From Candidatus Tayloriibacteriota bacterium (GTDB lineage: Bacteria > Patescibacteriota > Minisyncoccia > Phycocordibacterales > PALSA-1337): a stretch of DNA of 11,237 nucleotides. Positions within the stretch are counted from its first letter, which is position 1. Each line of letters opens with the position of its first letter. Of the stretch, positions 1 through 6,299 are shown one piece after another. Location of the stretch: contig JAPLZH010000022.1 in NCBI GenBank assembly GCA_026395105.1, positions 1 through 11,237 on the forward strand, in the 5' to 3' direction. The translations under genes were made by a program, and so were the position numbers. The notes beneath the pieces are model-generated. The model worked only from the letters and a program-made list of their open reading frames with translations. It made no database searches and was not told the origin of the DNA.

Positions 1-34
1 TGTCCATATATTGTTGTTTTGCGTTAATATCCAT
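1..34 (-). CDS. Possible 5' end of a divergent leftward gene (partial)
   Basis: On the minus strand an ATG at 34-32 opens a frame that runs off the left edge after 11 codons, reading MDINAKQQYMD. A TATAAG hexamer (42-47) ends 7 nt before this ATG, the same layout seen before other genes in this window, and that is the main support. Eleven residues are too few for a family assignment. The short Lys/Gln-rich start is vaguely like N-termini of integrase-type transposases from memory, but that is only a hunch. The frame could also be chance. Confidence 0.27.
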   Translation of the reverse strand, partial: MDINAKQQYMD

Positions 35-79
35 GGTTTTACTTATATATTTAGTGTTACAAGCAAATTACCATGGTTT
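31..79. repeat. Short direct repeat CCATGGTTT, two copies 40 bp apart
   Basis: The 9-mer CCATGGTTT, which includes the palindrome CCATGG, occurs at 31-39 and 71-79. The left copy contains the minus-strand ATG of the possible edge gene. The right copy gives only a five-codon minus-strand frame before a stop. It may be an operator-like pair or an echo of a duplicated start region, and two copies of nine bases can also be chance. Confidence 0.35.
42..47 (-). promoter_or_regulatory. Possible -10 box for the left-edge gene
   Basis: On the minus strand the hexamer reads TATAAG and sits 7 nt before the ATG at 34, so the transcript would start at or next to the start codon. No good -35 is present: TTGCTT lies only 13 bp upstream and the 17-bp position reads TAATTT. 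Confidence 0.25.
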
Positions 80-146
80 CGGTGTCTTTTTATATGATTG
101 AACCGTCGACCCATAGTGTCATTTTACGTGAGTCGATACGACCCCT

Positions 147-174
147 TTGAATCTTTTGCCTTTTGCCATATAAT
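147..174 (+). promoter_or_regulatory. Enolase promoter, TTGAAT-16 bp-TATAAT
   Basis: TTGAAT (147-152) and a perfect TATAAT (169-174) are separated by 16 bp, a good sigma-70-type promoter. The ATG of enolase begins 9 nt after the -10 box, so transcription should start within about 2-4 nt of the start codon. There is no room for a Shine-Dalgarno site, so the enolase mRNA is probably leaderless. The spacer carries TTTTGCC twice in tandem (154-160 and 161-167). Confidence 0.7.
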
Positions 175-183
175 TAGCACGCT

Positions 184-1488
184 ATGTCAAAAATACAAAA
201 AATAGAAGCTAGAGAAATTCTAGACTCGAGGGGAAACCCTACAGTAGAGGTAGATGTGATTTTAAAAGACGGTTCTTTCGGCCGAGCAGCTGTTCCATCA
301 GGTGCGTCGACTGGTTCTCATGAAGCGGTGGAGCTTAGAGATGGTGATAAAAAGCGCTACGGTGGAAAAGGTGTTTTAACAGCAGTGAAAAATGTTAATA
401 CTATTATTAGAAAGTCACTCGTCGGCAAAGATTGGGATCAGAGAAAGCTAGATACGAAAATGATAGAGCTAGACGGTACTCCGAATAAAGGAAAGCTCGG
501 TGCGAATGCTATTCTCGGCGTTTCGATAGCTTTTGCAAAAGCGACGGCTGAAAATGCAAACGTTCCGCTTTATAAATATTTCCAGAAAATCGCAAAGACA
601 AAGAAAAATGTGAGTATTCCGGTGCCAATGATGAATATTCTAAACGGCGGAAAGCATGCTGATAATTCCACAGATCTCCAGGAATTTATGATAATGCCTG
701 TCGGCGCACCGACTTTTTCAGAGGCACTTCGATACGGTGCTGAGATTTTCCACACTCTTAAGAAAATTCTAAAAGACAAAGGATTAAATACATCTGTCGG
801 AGACGAGGGTGGCTTTGCTCCTTCTTTGCCTTCTAATGAGGCGGCTTTAGAAATTATTATGGAGGCTATTAAGAAAGCTGGCTATATTCCAGGAAAAGAT
901 GTTTGCATTGCACTAGATGCGGCCGCTACTGAATTTTATAAACCGGGAGAAAATGGCTCCGCTGGAAAATACATTTTAGCTAGAGAAAATAGAGAGCTTA
1001 CATCAGAAGAAATGGTGGCTTTCTATGAGGCTTGGTGTGCAAAGTATCCGATCATCTCTATAGAGGACGGACTAGCTGAGGATGATTGGGCGGGATATAA
1101 ATTAATGACAGATAAATTAGGCAAAAAGATTCAGATAGTCGGGGATGACTTATTCGTTACAAATATAGATAGATTAAAGATGGGGATCGAAAAGGGCGTT
1201 GCGAATTCTATCCTCATTAAGCTAAATCAGATAGGCACAGTCAGTGAGACGATAGACGCCGTAAATATGGCCTCGAAAGCTGGATATACTTCTATAATTT
1301 CTCACCGCTCTGGAGAGACTGAAGACTATACCATCTCTGATTTCGTAGTTGGAACAGGCGCAGGACAAATAAAGACAGGTTCCCTTTGCCGAAGTGATAG
1401 GGTCGCGAAATATAATCAGCTATTAAGACTAGAGGCCTCTCTCGGAAAAAAGGCAAAGTTTAACGGGGTGATGATAGGTACTATTTAG
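184..1488 (+). CDS. eno: Enolase (2-phosphoglycerate dehydratase)
   Basis: This 434-aa protein is the cytoplasmic glycolytic enzyme that interconverts 2-phosphoglycerate and phosphoenolpyruvate using Mg2+. It is full length for bacterial enolase (about 430 aa). The N-terminal lid loop SGAST is at 39-43, followed by SHEA at 45-48. The catalytic Glu lies in GDEGGFAP (E208). The metal ligands are D245 (ALDAAATEFY), E294 (SIED) and D321 (GDDLFVTN). The catalytic Lys is K346 (LIKLNQIGT), the substrate loop is SHRSGETED (H374-R375-S376), and CRSDRVAKYNQLL lies near the C-terminus. The Pro usual after SIED is Gly here, a change outside the catalytic residues. The start is fixed by the promoter 9 nt upstream and by the canonical first residues. 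The gene stands alone and converges on the leftward array, overlapping a possible small ORF by 3 nt. Confidence 0.98.
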   Translation: MSKIQKIEAREILDSRGNPTVEVDVILKDGSFGRAAVPSGASTGSHEAVELRDGDKKRYGGKGVLTAVKNVNTIIRKSLVGKDWDQRKLDTKMIELDGTPNKGKLGANAILGVSIAFAKATAENANVPLYKYFQKIAKTKKNVSIPVPMMNILNGGKHADNSTDLQEFMIMPVGAPTFSEALRYGAEIFHTLKKILKDKGLNTSVGDEGGFAPSLPSNEAALEIIMEAIKKAGYIPGKDVCIALDAAATEFYKPGENGSAGKYILARENRELTSEEMVAFYEAWCAKYPIISIEDGLAEDDWAGYKLMTDKLGKKIQIVGDDLFVTNIDRLKMGIEKGVANSILIKLNQIGTVSETIDAVNMASKAGYTSIISHRSGETEDYTISDFVVGTGAGQIKTGSLCRSDRVAKYNQLLRLEASLGKKAKFNGVMIGTI

Positions 1489-1664
1489 CAAGCTTTCAAA
1501 CCGTAAGACTTTCTAAGAAAATCGTCCTGTTTCTCCAACTGGGCGATTTTCTTTTGCTGCTGAAGTTTATATTCCACAAATTCAGATTTGTTGTTCTTTG
1601 TATTTTTAGCTATTAATAATGTATAAATCCTGCCATTCCCCTCTACCCACGTATTCTGCCTCAT
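1485..1664 (-). CDS. Possible 59-aa small ORF, or lost C-terminal extension of the nuclease
   Basis: This minus-strand frame starts at ATG 1664-1662 inside the 3' end of the PD-(D/E)XK nuclease gene, in the +1 frame, and ends with TAA at 1487-1485. The first part overlaps the nuclease and looks unremarkable. The part beyond the nuclease stop (about residues 20-59) looks coding: it is rich in Lys, Glu and Gln with helical heptad-like spacing (EYKLQQQKKIAQLEKQDDFL) and ends in SYGLKAC. No Shine-Dalgarno site precedes it. It could be a translationally coupled small protein, or a coiled-coil tail of the nuclease separated by one lost base. I do not recognise the family. The hairpin at 1515-1553 lies inside it, so the sequence could instead be only a terminator region. 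The call is uncertain. Confidence 0.4.
   Translation of the reverse strand: MRQNTWVEGNGRIYTLLIAKNTKNNKSEFVEYKLQQQKKIAQLEKQDDFLRKSYGLKAC
1515..1555 (+). terminator. Hairpin terminator between convergent genes
   Basis: The left arm at 1515-1527 (AAGAAAATCGTCC) pairs with the right arm at 1541-1553 (GGGCGATTTTCTT) in a 13-bp stem with one T-G wobble and a 13-nt loop. The descending arm is T-rich and continues into TT, which fits a rho-independent terminator for enolase 27 nt after its stop. The arms are nearly symmetric in A and T, so it might also stop leftward transcription, though the T-tract on that side is shorter. Confidence 0.65.
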
Positions 1665-2478
1665 TTTTTATAATCTTTTCGAGCGGTGCACAGGCGAAAC
1701 AGCCTTTTTCTCCGCGAGTACATTCGAATTCTTTTTTCTCACGTGCTTCTTTCACTTTTCTAGCTGTAGAGATCACACGTTCGAAAGATTCTTCTAAATT
1801 CGGTAAATTAACCTGCTTCGGCGCTGTATCTTTATCTAAATACCAGTAACTAGCCTTCGTCACTTTCCTTTTCTGAAGATTATGCAGTAGAAGCTCGTAG
1901 ATAGGAAGCTGTAAAGATTCCCCTTTTTCTTCATTTTGCCCCGTCTTAAAGTCTATTACATGAAGACTGTCATCATCTGGTAAATATTCTAACCAGTCTA
2001 TTTTTCCGCAAAGGATTATATTTTCATCTTCTGAAAGATAGTAATTCGGAGGCATTCCATTTTGCTCTTCTGGTAATTTAACTGTTTTATTAAGAAGTTG
2101 ACCCATATGCTCTCTGACCATTTCTATCATACTGATTCCTCTCTGTTTAGAGGTCTCTTCTTCCTCCGTGCTCATAAAACCACCTTTTTTCCCTGAAAAC
2201 TTTTTCCAAACTTCTTCAAACTGCTTTAACATAGGAACTAATGCACGATCTTCTGCTTTGTACTTCCCTAATCCTTCTACCACTTCATGAACAGTGACGC
2301 CTAAGGTAAGTGCTGGATTAACGATACCGATTTTCCTACCTGTCTTCGGATCTTTATATATATTTTTCAGAAAGTAGGCTCTAGGACACTTCAGGAAATC
2401 ACCCATTGAAGAATGAGATACCCATACTGAAGAATATCTATCTGGCTTCGCTTTTTTACTCATTTTTTTATCATTCAT
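1606..2478 (-). CDS. PD-(D/E)XK nuclease-family protein with AddB/Cas4-like Fe-S cysteines
   Basis: This 290-aa protein looks like a stand-alone RecB/AddB-type nuclease domain. The N-terminus has the family motif around C31 (FLKCPRAYFL), then H64 in GVTVHEVVE. The active site is D161 (GKIDWLEY) and D176-x-K178 (VIDFKTG), followed by Q190 and Y194 (LQLPIYELL). Three more cysteines, C253, C260 and C263 (C-x6-C-x2-C), together with C31 reproduce the one-plus-three pattern that holds a 4Fe-4S cluster in AddB and Cas4. By family knowledge it would cut DNA ends in repair or recombination. No helicase, Cas gene or CRISPR is nearby, so the exact role is unknown. The ATG overlaps the end of the upstream hydrolase gene by 8 nt, which suggests translational coupling. 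A second ATG five codons in (2463) is also possible. Confidence 0.88.
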   Translation of the reverse strand: MNDKKMSKKAKPDRYSSVWVSHSSMGDFLKCPRAYFLKNIYKDPKTGRKIGIVNPALTLGVTVHEVVEGLGKYKAEDRALVPMLKQFEEVWKKFSGKKGGFMSTEEEETSKQRGISMIEMVREHMGQLLNKTVKLPEEQNGMPPNYYLSEDENIILCGKIDWLEYLPDDDSLHVIDFKTGQNEEKGESLQLPIYELLLHNLQKRKVTKASYWYLDKDTAPKQVNLPNLEESFERVISTARKVKEAREKKEFECTRGEKGCFACAPLEKIIKNEAEYVGRGEWQDLYIINS

Positions 2479-5437
2479 TTGTTAATTTTAACATGTACTC
2501 GGAATTTATAGAATCGACCAAAAATTCGAAATCAGTAGCTAGAAGTCCTGCCATAACTTTATCCACCGCTTTTCTATGACCTCGCTTTTTATACCCCACC
2601 TTTTCTTTATTAGCCTGTAATCGCCCATACATCCCCGCCACTAATCTATCCACGAGCTTATCTGCTTTTTTAATTTTCCCCTTTGATATATCTAGCCTTA
2701 TCTTTTCTAGTATCTTTATAAATCTATCCTCTATTTTCTTTTGCAAAGATAATGCGCGAATATGACCTTCTATAAAGAGAATCTGTTCATCTAAACTTAA
2801 TTCCTTCCCCGCCATAAGATCAATATCTTTTTTCCCGTCACCATCCATGTCTACACTAAGGGATGAAGTAACTTTCGCCGGACTATATTCATAAGTAGCT
2901 TCTGTAAATGTATTAACTGGTATATCCGAAAATGAAGTGGTCGTAGATACGGTAAGGCCATTACCATCCGCCATATCATTCATCTTCGCTATTTCAAAGC
3001 CAAAGAATCCTTCATCATTCCCCTTTATAGAAACAGATACTTCGGTGCTAGCCGGAATGAGGAATGACCCATCTCCTGAATCATCATAAATAGTTCCACG
3101 AATGCCTTTATGTACGGTTATAAGATCAGAAGTTGATGAATTTTCTATCCATGACTTATTCCCCTCCTTATCAGTTAAAACCATGTCTACAGGTGAAAAA
3201 GTGCTGAATCTGACATAAGAGCTCTTTGTATCCGAAGCCAGACTCGTCTGAAAATCTAGCGCCACTTTCGAAATATACTCTGGCAGTTTAATAATGCCCG
3301 AAACTATATTTTCAGGGATTATAATACTTTTAATCAAATCCCTAACCTGACTCACTTCTAGAATACTAGCATGTGACCTGTCTGTGCCTAATCCTAAAAG
3401 TCCACGTGAATTATATTTCGCTAAATCTAAAACGTATGATGAACTGCTGTTACCGAAGGCACTTTTCTCTAAAACGGTGCCGTCACCATTTACGTCAAAA
3501 TTCTCTGATCTTTTCAAATATACAGGGTGAGTACAGCCACTAGGACCACAGACTTTCTCAGTTTTTGTAAAATAGTTTAATCCTGAAATAGTAGGCAAAC
3601 CAGTTCCGACTATAGATACAGCTCTGATTCCATCTGGAGGAATCCACGAATCTAGCTCTGAGTGGACAGAATTCGCCTCATCTATAAAAGATGCCAAAAG
3701 AACATTCGGTTTCTCATTATCTGTAAGAGGAGGAGCCTTCCTCTGTCCATTCTCACCGATAAAGAACTCTTTGAGCGTACTCGTTCCATTTATTCCTTTT
3801 CCATATATTTTTGGAAACCATGAGGCATTCTTAATATTTAGAGCAAAGGTTATCACATTATTACTAATCCTAGAGAAAAGATTTTCGGATGGTAAAAGCG
3901 CAAAAGCTCCCTGCATATGTTCAGCGAATCCCTTTGCCGTCCCTTTATTCACCATAATACCTGATCCAGGTGGAATTTCCTGATAATCACCATGAAGTAA
4001 AGATGGAATAGATTTAGGAGTACCAAAATGTGGTACGGCTACAAATATCAGAGAATCGACTAATCCAGAATCACCAGAACGAGATAATTCATTTACTAAT
4101 GCCTTAGCCACGAGTCCGCCATTACTATGCGCAATGATCGACACCTTCCCAGTTTTCGAAGATGAGGCCATTAACCTAATCTCATTAACCATATCCTTTG
4201 CCACATCCTCAACATTCATCCTCCAGTCATATGGCAACGGTTTCCATTCCGATATCTCTTTCTGCGCCCCTGTAATGCTGTCCATGAATTCAGTGAAGCT
4301 TTCATAAATATTAAAAGTATAGGCAGTATTTAAAATATTTTTTGCAAAAATACCCGCTGTAATACTTTTCCCATTCTTATCTAAATACAAAGACGTCACA
4401 TCACCATTTTTCCAAGGAATCCATAATTTTTTAGAAGAACCGCCAACACCTTCTTTATAGAGCTCGCTTGCCTGAATCCCCGGAATAAAAACTATATTCG
4501 AACAGCATTTAACCGAACTCGTTATTATAGGCCTTAATGAGAGCCATGGCTCCAAAGAAATATTTCCCAGAATCTGTGTACCTCCATTAATGTTCGTACC
4601 GACACCCTTTGGTCCTAATGCGCTCCCCCACCAGTTATTCCTAGCGTCTATCTGCTCTCCAAAAGTTACTCTTTTATCCTGAATACCATATCCAGATATT
4701 CTTTCGAATATGCTGTTACTAACCGAATTTACTGAACTTTCTCCCAAAACGGTTCTGACCTTTCCGAGTACAAAAAAACTCGTAAATTTAATGAAGTTTG
4801 ATATAAAACTATTAATTTCCCCATTTACTAAGAATACTTTCGGATCGAAAACGATGCCATTTTTATTATCTGAAAATTCACTATCCTTAATGTTCAAAAT
4901 AGAATTAGCTGAAACACGAATAGTACTATCAGCACCGAAAATATGAATTCTCTCAGCATATAGTTTAGAGATATCATATAAACGTAAAGCTTCCGCGGTA
5001 GAACTAGCAAAGGTAACATCCGATAAATTAATAGTGCTGTTTAATATAGATAAAGATGAACCATCTTTAAATAATGCGTGAGATATATCTCCGTTTACAT
5101 TTCGCAAATTAATACGGCCGGCCCCTGAAAAGACCACAGGAATCACTTCGCCACCTTTTATAGTAAATCCAGACAATATACTTATTCCTGCATTATTTTT
5201 TAACTGCATGGTCACGCCAGGCTCCATAATAAAATTTGAGCCGGGTAAAAAAGATACATTATGATCAATGATATACGGGCTGCCTGTAGCAGTCATAATA
5301 TATTCATAGTTAATTCCACCTTCACTAATTACCGTCTCCGCATAAGCCAAATTAACACTAATAAAGAACGTCGGGAGCAAAACAAAATTAATAATAAAAA
5401 ACCTCAAAAGCCAAAGGCGTATAAAATTTATTTTCAT
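2471..5437 (-). CDS. Secreted LCAT-type alpha/beta hydrolase with N-terminal beta-helix-like domain
   Basis: This 988-aa protein begins with a signal peptide (hydrophobic about 8-31, likely cleavage after AYA at 31-33). Residues about 35-305 look like a right-handed beta-helix, ending in the NNWWGSALGP signature (267-276). Residues about 314-710 are an alpha/beta hydrolase resembling the lecithin:cholesterol acyltransferase/lipase family: VFIPGIQAS (316-324, oxyanion region), PYDWR (402-406), nucleophile S438 in IIAHSNGG, PHFGTPKS (469-476), catalytic D652 in NGDGTV and probable catalytic H689 in DRSHASIL. Then come a beta-rich stretch, a calcium-type DMDGDGKKD loop (863-871), and a basic helical tail (about 880-988). 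CC at 311-312 and C630/C635 could form disulphides. By inference it cleaves or transfers acyl chains on lipids outside the cell; the substrate is unknown. The promoter is unclear, and the start codon lies in an inverted repeat. Confidence 0.85.
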   Translation of the reverse strand: MKINFIRLWLLRFFIINFVLLPTFFISVNLAYAETVISEGGINYEYIMTATGSPYIIDHNVSFLPGSNFIMEPGVTMQLKNNAGISILSGFTIKGGEVIPVVFSGAGRINLRNVNGDISHALFKDGSSLSILNSTINLSDVTFASSTAEALRLYDISKLYAERIHIFGADSTIRVSANSILNIKDSEFSDNKNGIVFDPKVFLVNGEINSFISNFIKFTSFFVLGKVRTVLGESSVNSVSNSIFERISGYGIQDKRVTFGEQIDARNNWWGSALGPKGVGTNINGGTQILGNISLEPWLSLRPIITSSVKCCSNIVFIPGIQASELYKEGVGGSSKKLWIPWKNGDVTSLYLDKNGKSITAGIFAKNILNTAYTFNIYESFTEFMDSITGAQKEISEWKPLPYDWRMNVEDVAKDMVNEIRLMASSSKTGKVSIIAHSNGGLVAKALVNELSRSGDSGLVDSLIFVAVPHFGTPKSIPSLLHGDYQEIPPGSGIMVNKGTAKGFAEHMQGAFALLPSENLFSRISNNVITFALNIKNASWFPKIYGKGINGTSTLKEFFIGENGQRKAPPLTDNEKPNVLLASFIDEANSVHSELDSWIPPDGIRAVSIVGTGLPTISGLNYFTKTEKVCGPSGCTHPVYLKRSENFDVNGDGTVLEKSAFGNSSSSYVLDLAKYNSRGLLGLGTDRSHASILEVSQVRDLIKSIIIPENIVSGIIKLPEYISKVALDFQTSLASDTKSSYVRFSTFSPVDMVLTDKEGNKSWIENSSTSDLITVHKGIRGTIYDDSGDGSFLIPASTEVSVSIKGNDEGFFGFEIAKMNDMADGNGLTVSTTTSFSDIPVNTFTEATYEYSPAKVTSSLSVDMDGDGKKDIDLMAGKELSLDEQILFIEGHIRALSLQKKIEDRFIKILEKIRLDISKGKIKKADKLVDRLVAGMYGRLQANKEKVGYKKRGHRKAVDKVMAGLLATDFEFLVDSINSEYMLKLTNE

Positions 5438-5443
5438 ACGCCT
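5415..5443 (-). promoter_or_regulatory. Inverted repeat enclosing the hydrolase start codon
   Basis: Perfect 8-bp arms, AGGCGTAT (5415-5422) and ATACGCCT (5436-5443), flank a 13-nt loop. In the hydrolase mRNA the stem would pair the bases just before the start codon, plus the A and U of AUG itself, with codons 6-8. The loop can add an AAAAT/ATTTT pairing. A hairpin of this kind would hide the only weak Shine-Dalgarno-like AGG and could slow initiation. It might instead be a DNA operator. Confidence 0.5.
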
Positions 5444-5458
5444 AGCTTACACTATGAG

Positions 5459-5498
5459 TGATAAAATTTTCCTAAAGAAATTCTAAAGAATTTTATCA
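5459..5498. repeat. AT-rich inverted repeat in the cyclophilin-hydrolase gap
   Basis: TGATAAAATT (5459-5468) and AATTTTATCA (5489-5498) form a perfect 10-bp inverted repeat with a 20-nt loop, which itself contains CTAAAGAA twice. It lies 51 nt past the cyclophilin stop and 21 nt before the hydrolase ATG. It lacks GC pairs and a clear T-run, so it would be a poor terminator. It could be an operator or a transcript-end structure. A weak CTGACA (5511-5516)/TAAAAT (5490-5495) pair with 15-bp spacing on the minus strand overlaps it. Confidence 0.4.
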
Positions 5499-5549
5499 AA
5501 ACTTTATTTCTGTCAGATGAGCCTTATATCCAAAGACTTTTTTGCCCCT

Positions 5550-6284
5550 CTATTTTTCCTCCACAGTCACTTTATTCATAATAACTTTCTCGAGTGGCCT
5601 GTCTCCTCCATCTTTTTCCATATTTGCTATAGCATCCACGACATCCATTCCGCTAACTACTTTGCCGAAAATCGTATAAGCATGTGGGAGTGAATAATCA
5701 GCGTGCATTATGAAGAATTGGCTTCCGTTAGTGTCTGGACCAGAATTCGCCATCGCTACTGTTCCACGAACATACCCAGCTTTATATGAATCAGTATTAG
5801 GATTTAATTCATCGGCAAATGAATAGCCCGGACCACCTCTTCCAGTTCCTGTCGGATCTCCACCCTGAATCATAAAACCTTTTATTATTCTATGGAAAAT
5901 GACTCCATCATAAAATCCTTTTTTAGCCAATTTAACGAAATTCTCTACAGTCTTCGGTGCGTCCTTTGAGTAAAGTTCTAACTTAATCACTCCTTTATTT
6001 GTGTCTATTGTAATCATTTCTTTTTTATTAATATTTATATTTATATTTGTATTTGTGGTAGTAGCTTCAGGTAAAGTCGGCGAAGTAGTCGTAGGTGGAA
6101 CGGGTTGAACAGTTGGAACTGATGCGACGACAGGCGTGACATCCTGTGGAGCGACAGACGCTGTATTAGTGATTTTATTATTTTTCACCTCGGTTTTATC
6201 TTTTCCAGATGAATTTATAAGTAAAACCACGACTACTATAATAACCACTGCCCACAAAACATAAGAAATTTTTTTCATATTCAT
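5550..6284 (-). CDS. Membrane-anchored cyclophilin-type peptidyl-prolyl cis-trans isomerase
   Basis: This 244-aa protein has a single N-terminal membrane helix (about 7-23, after MNMKKIS), a Pro/Thr/Val linker (about 24-88), and a cyclophilin domain (about 89-244). The active-site set is R132 and F137 (FHRIIKGFMIQ), Q140 (QGGDPTGTGRGG) and F191 (NGSQFFIM). The positions of human CypA W121 and H126 appear to be Ser198 and Tyr203, as in many bacterial forms, which implies poor cyclosporin binding. The anchor places the enzyme outside the membrane, where it would speed proline isomerisation in exported proteins. It has no obvious signal-peptidase site, so it should stay tethered. It starts 15 nt after the DHH gene stop and is probably co-transcribed. 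There is no Shine-Dalgarno site. A second ATG two codons later is equally usable. Confidence 0.95.
   Translation of the reverse strand: MNMKKISYVLWAVVIIVVVVLLINSSGKDKTEVKNNKITNTASVAPQDVTPVVASVPTVQPVPPTTTSPTLPEATTTNTNINININKKEMITIDTNKGVIKLELYSKDAPKTVENFVKLAKKGFYDGVIFHRIIKGFMIQGGDPTGTGRGGPGYSFADELNPNTDSYKAGYVRGTVAMANSGPDTNGSQFFIMHADYSLPHAYTIFGKVVSGMDVVDAIANMEKDGGDRPLEKVIMNKVTVEEK
6031..6054. repeat. Hexanucleotide tandem repeat in the cyclophilin linker
   Basis: ATATTT occurs three times in tandem (6031-6048), followed by the variant GTATTT (6049-6054). On the coding strand this gives alternating Asn and Ile in the linker just before the isomerase domain. The 6-bp unit keeps frame, so gain or loss of units would change linker length by two residues without breaking the gene. 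Confidence 0.7.
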
Positions 6285-6299
6285 AATGAGAGTATTTTA

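Noticed and set aside
1..101. Two rightward open frames in the left non-coding region (2-94 and 3-101)
   Set aside because: They lack a supported start, are rich in Cys/Phe/Leu as expected from AT-rich noncoding DNA, and end before the enolase promoter. There is no sign of selection as protein.
1606..2478. Cas4-like cysteines as a hint of a CRISPR system
   Set aside because: There are no repeats, no spacer array and no cas neighbours in the window. AddB-like nuclease domains have the same cysteine pattern.
2471..5437. Recoded UGA (SR1/Gracilibacteria code)
   Set aside because: UGA ends this gene and the right-edge fragment, and no other gene needs an internal UGA to stay open.
5261..5461. 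Rightward 66-codon frame opposite the hydrolase signal peptide
   Set aside because: It is a low-complexity Asn/Lys-rich mirror of the signal-peptide codons, with no promoter or family resemblance.
5490..5516. CTGACA/TAAAAT as the hydrolase promoter
   Set aside because: The spacing is only 15 bp and the -10 lies inside the AT-rich inverted repeat. It is kept as a remark rather than a called promoter.
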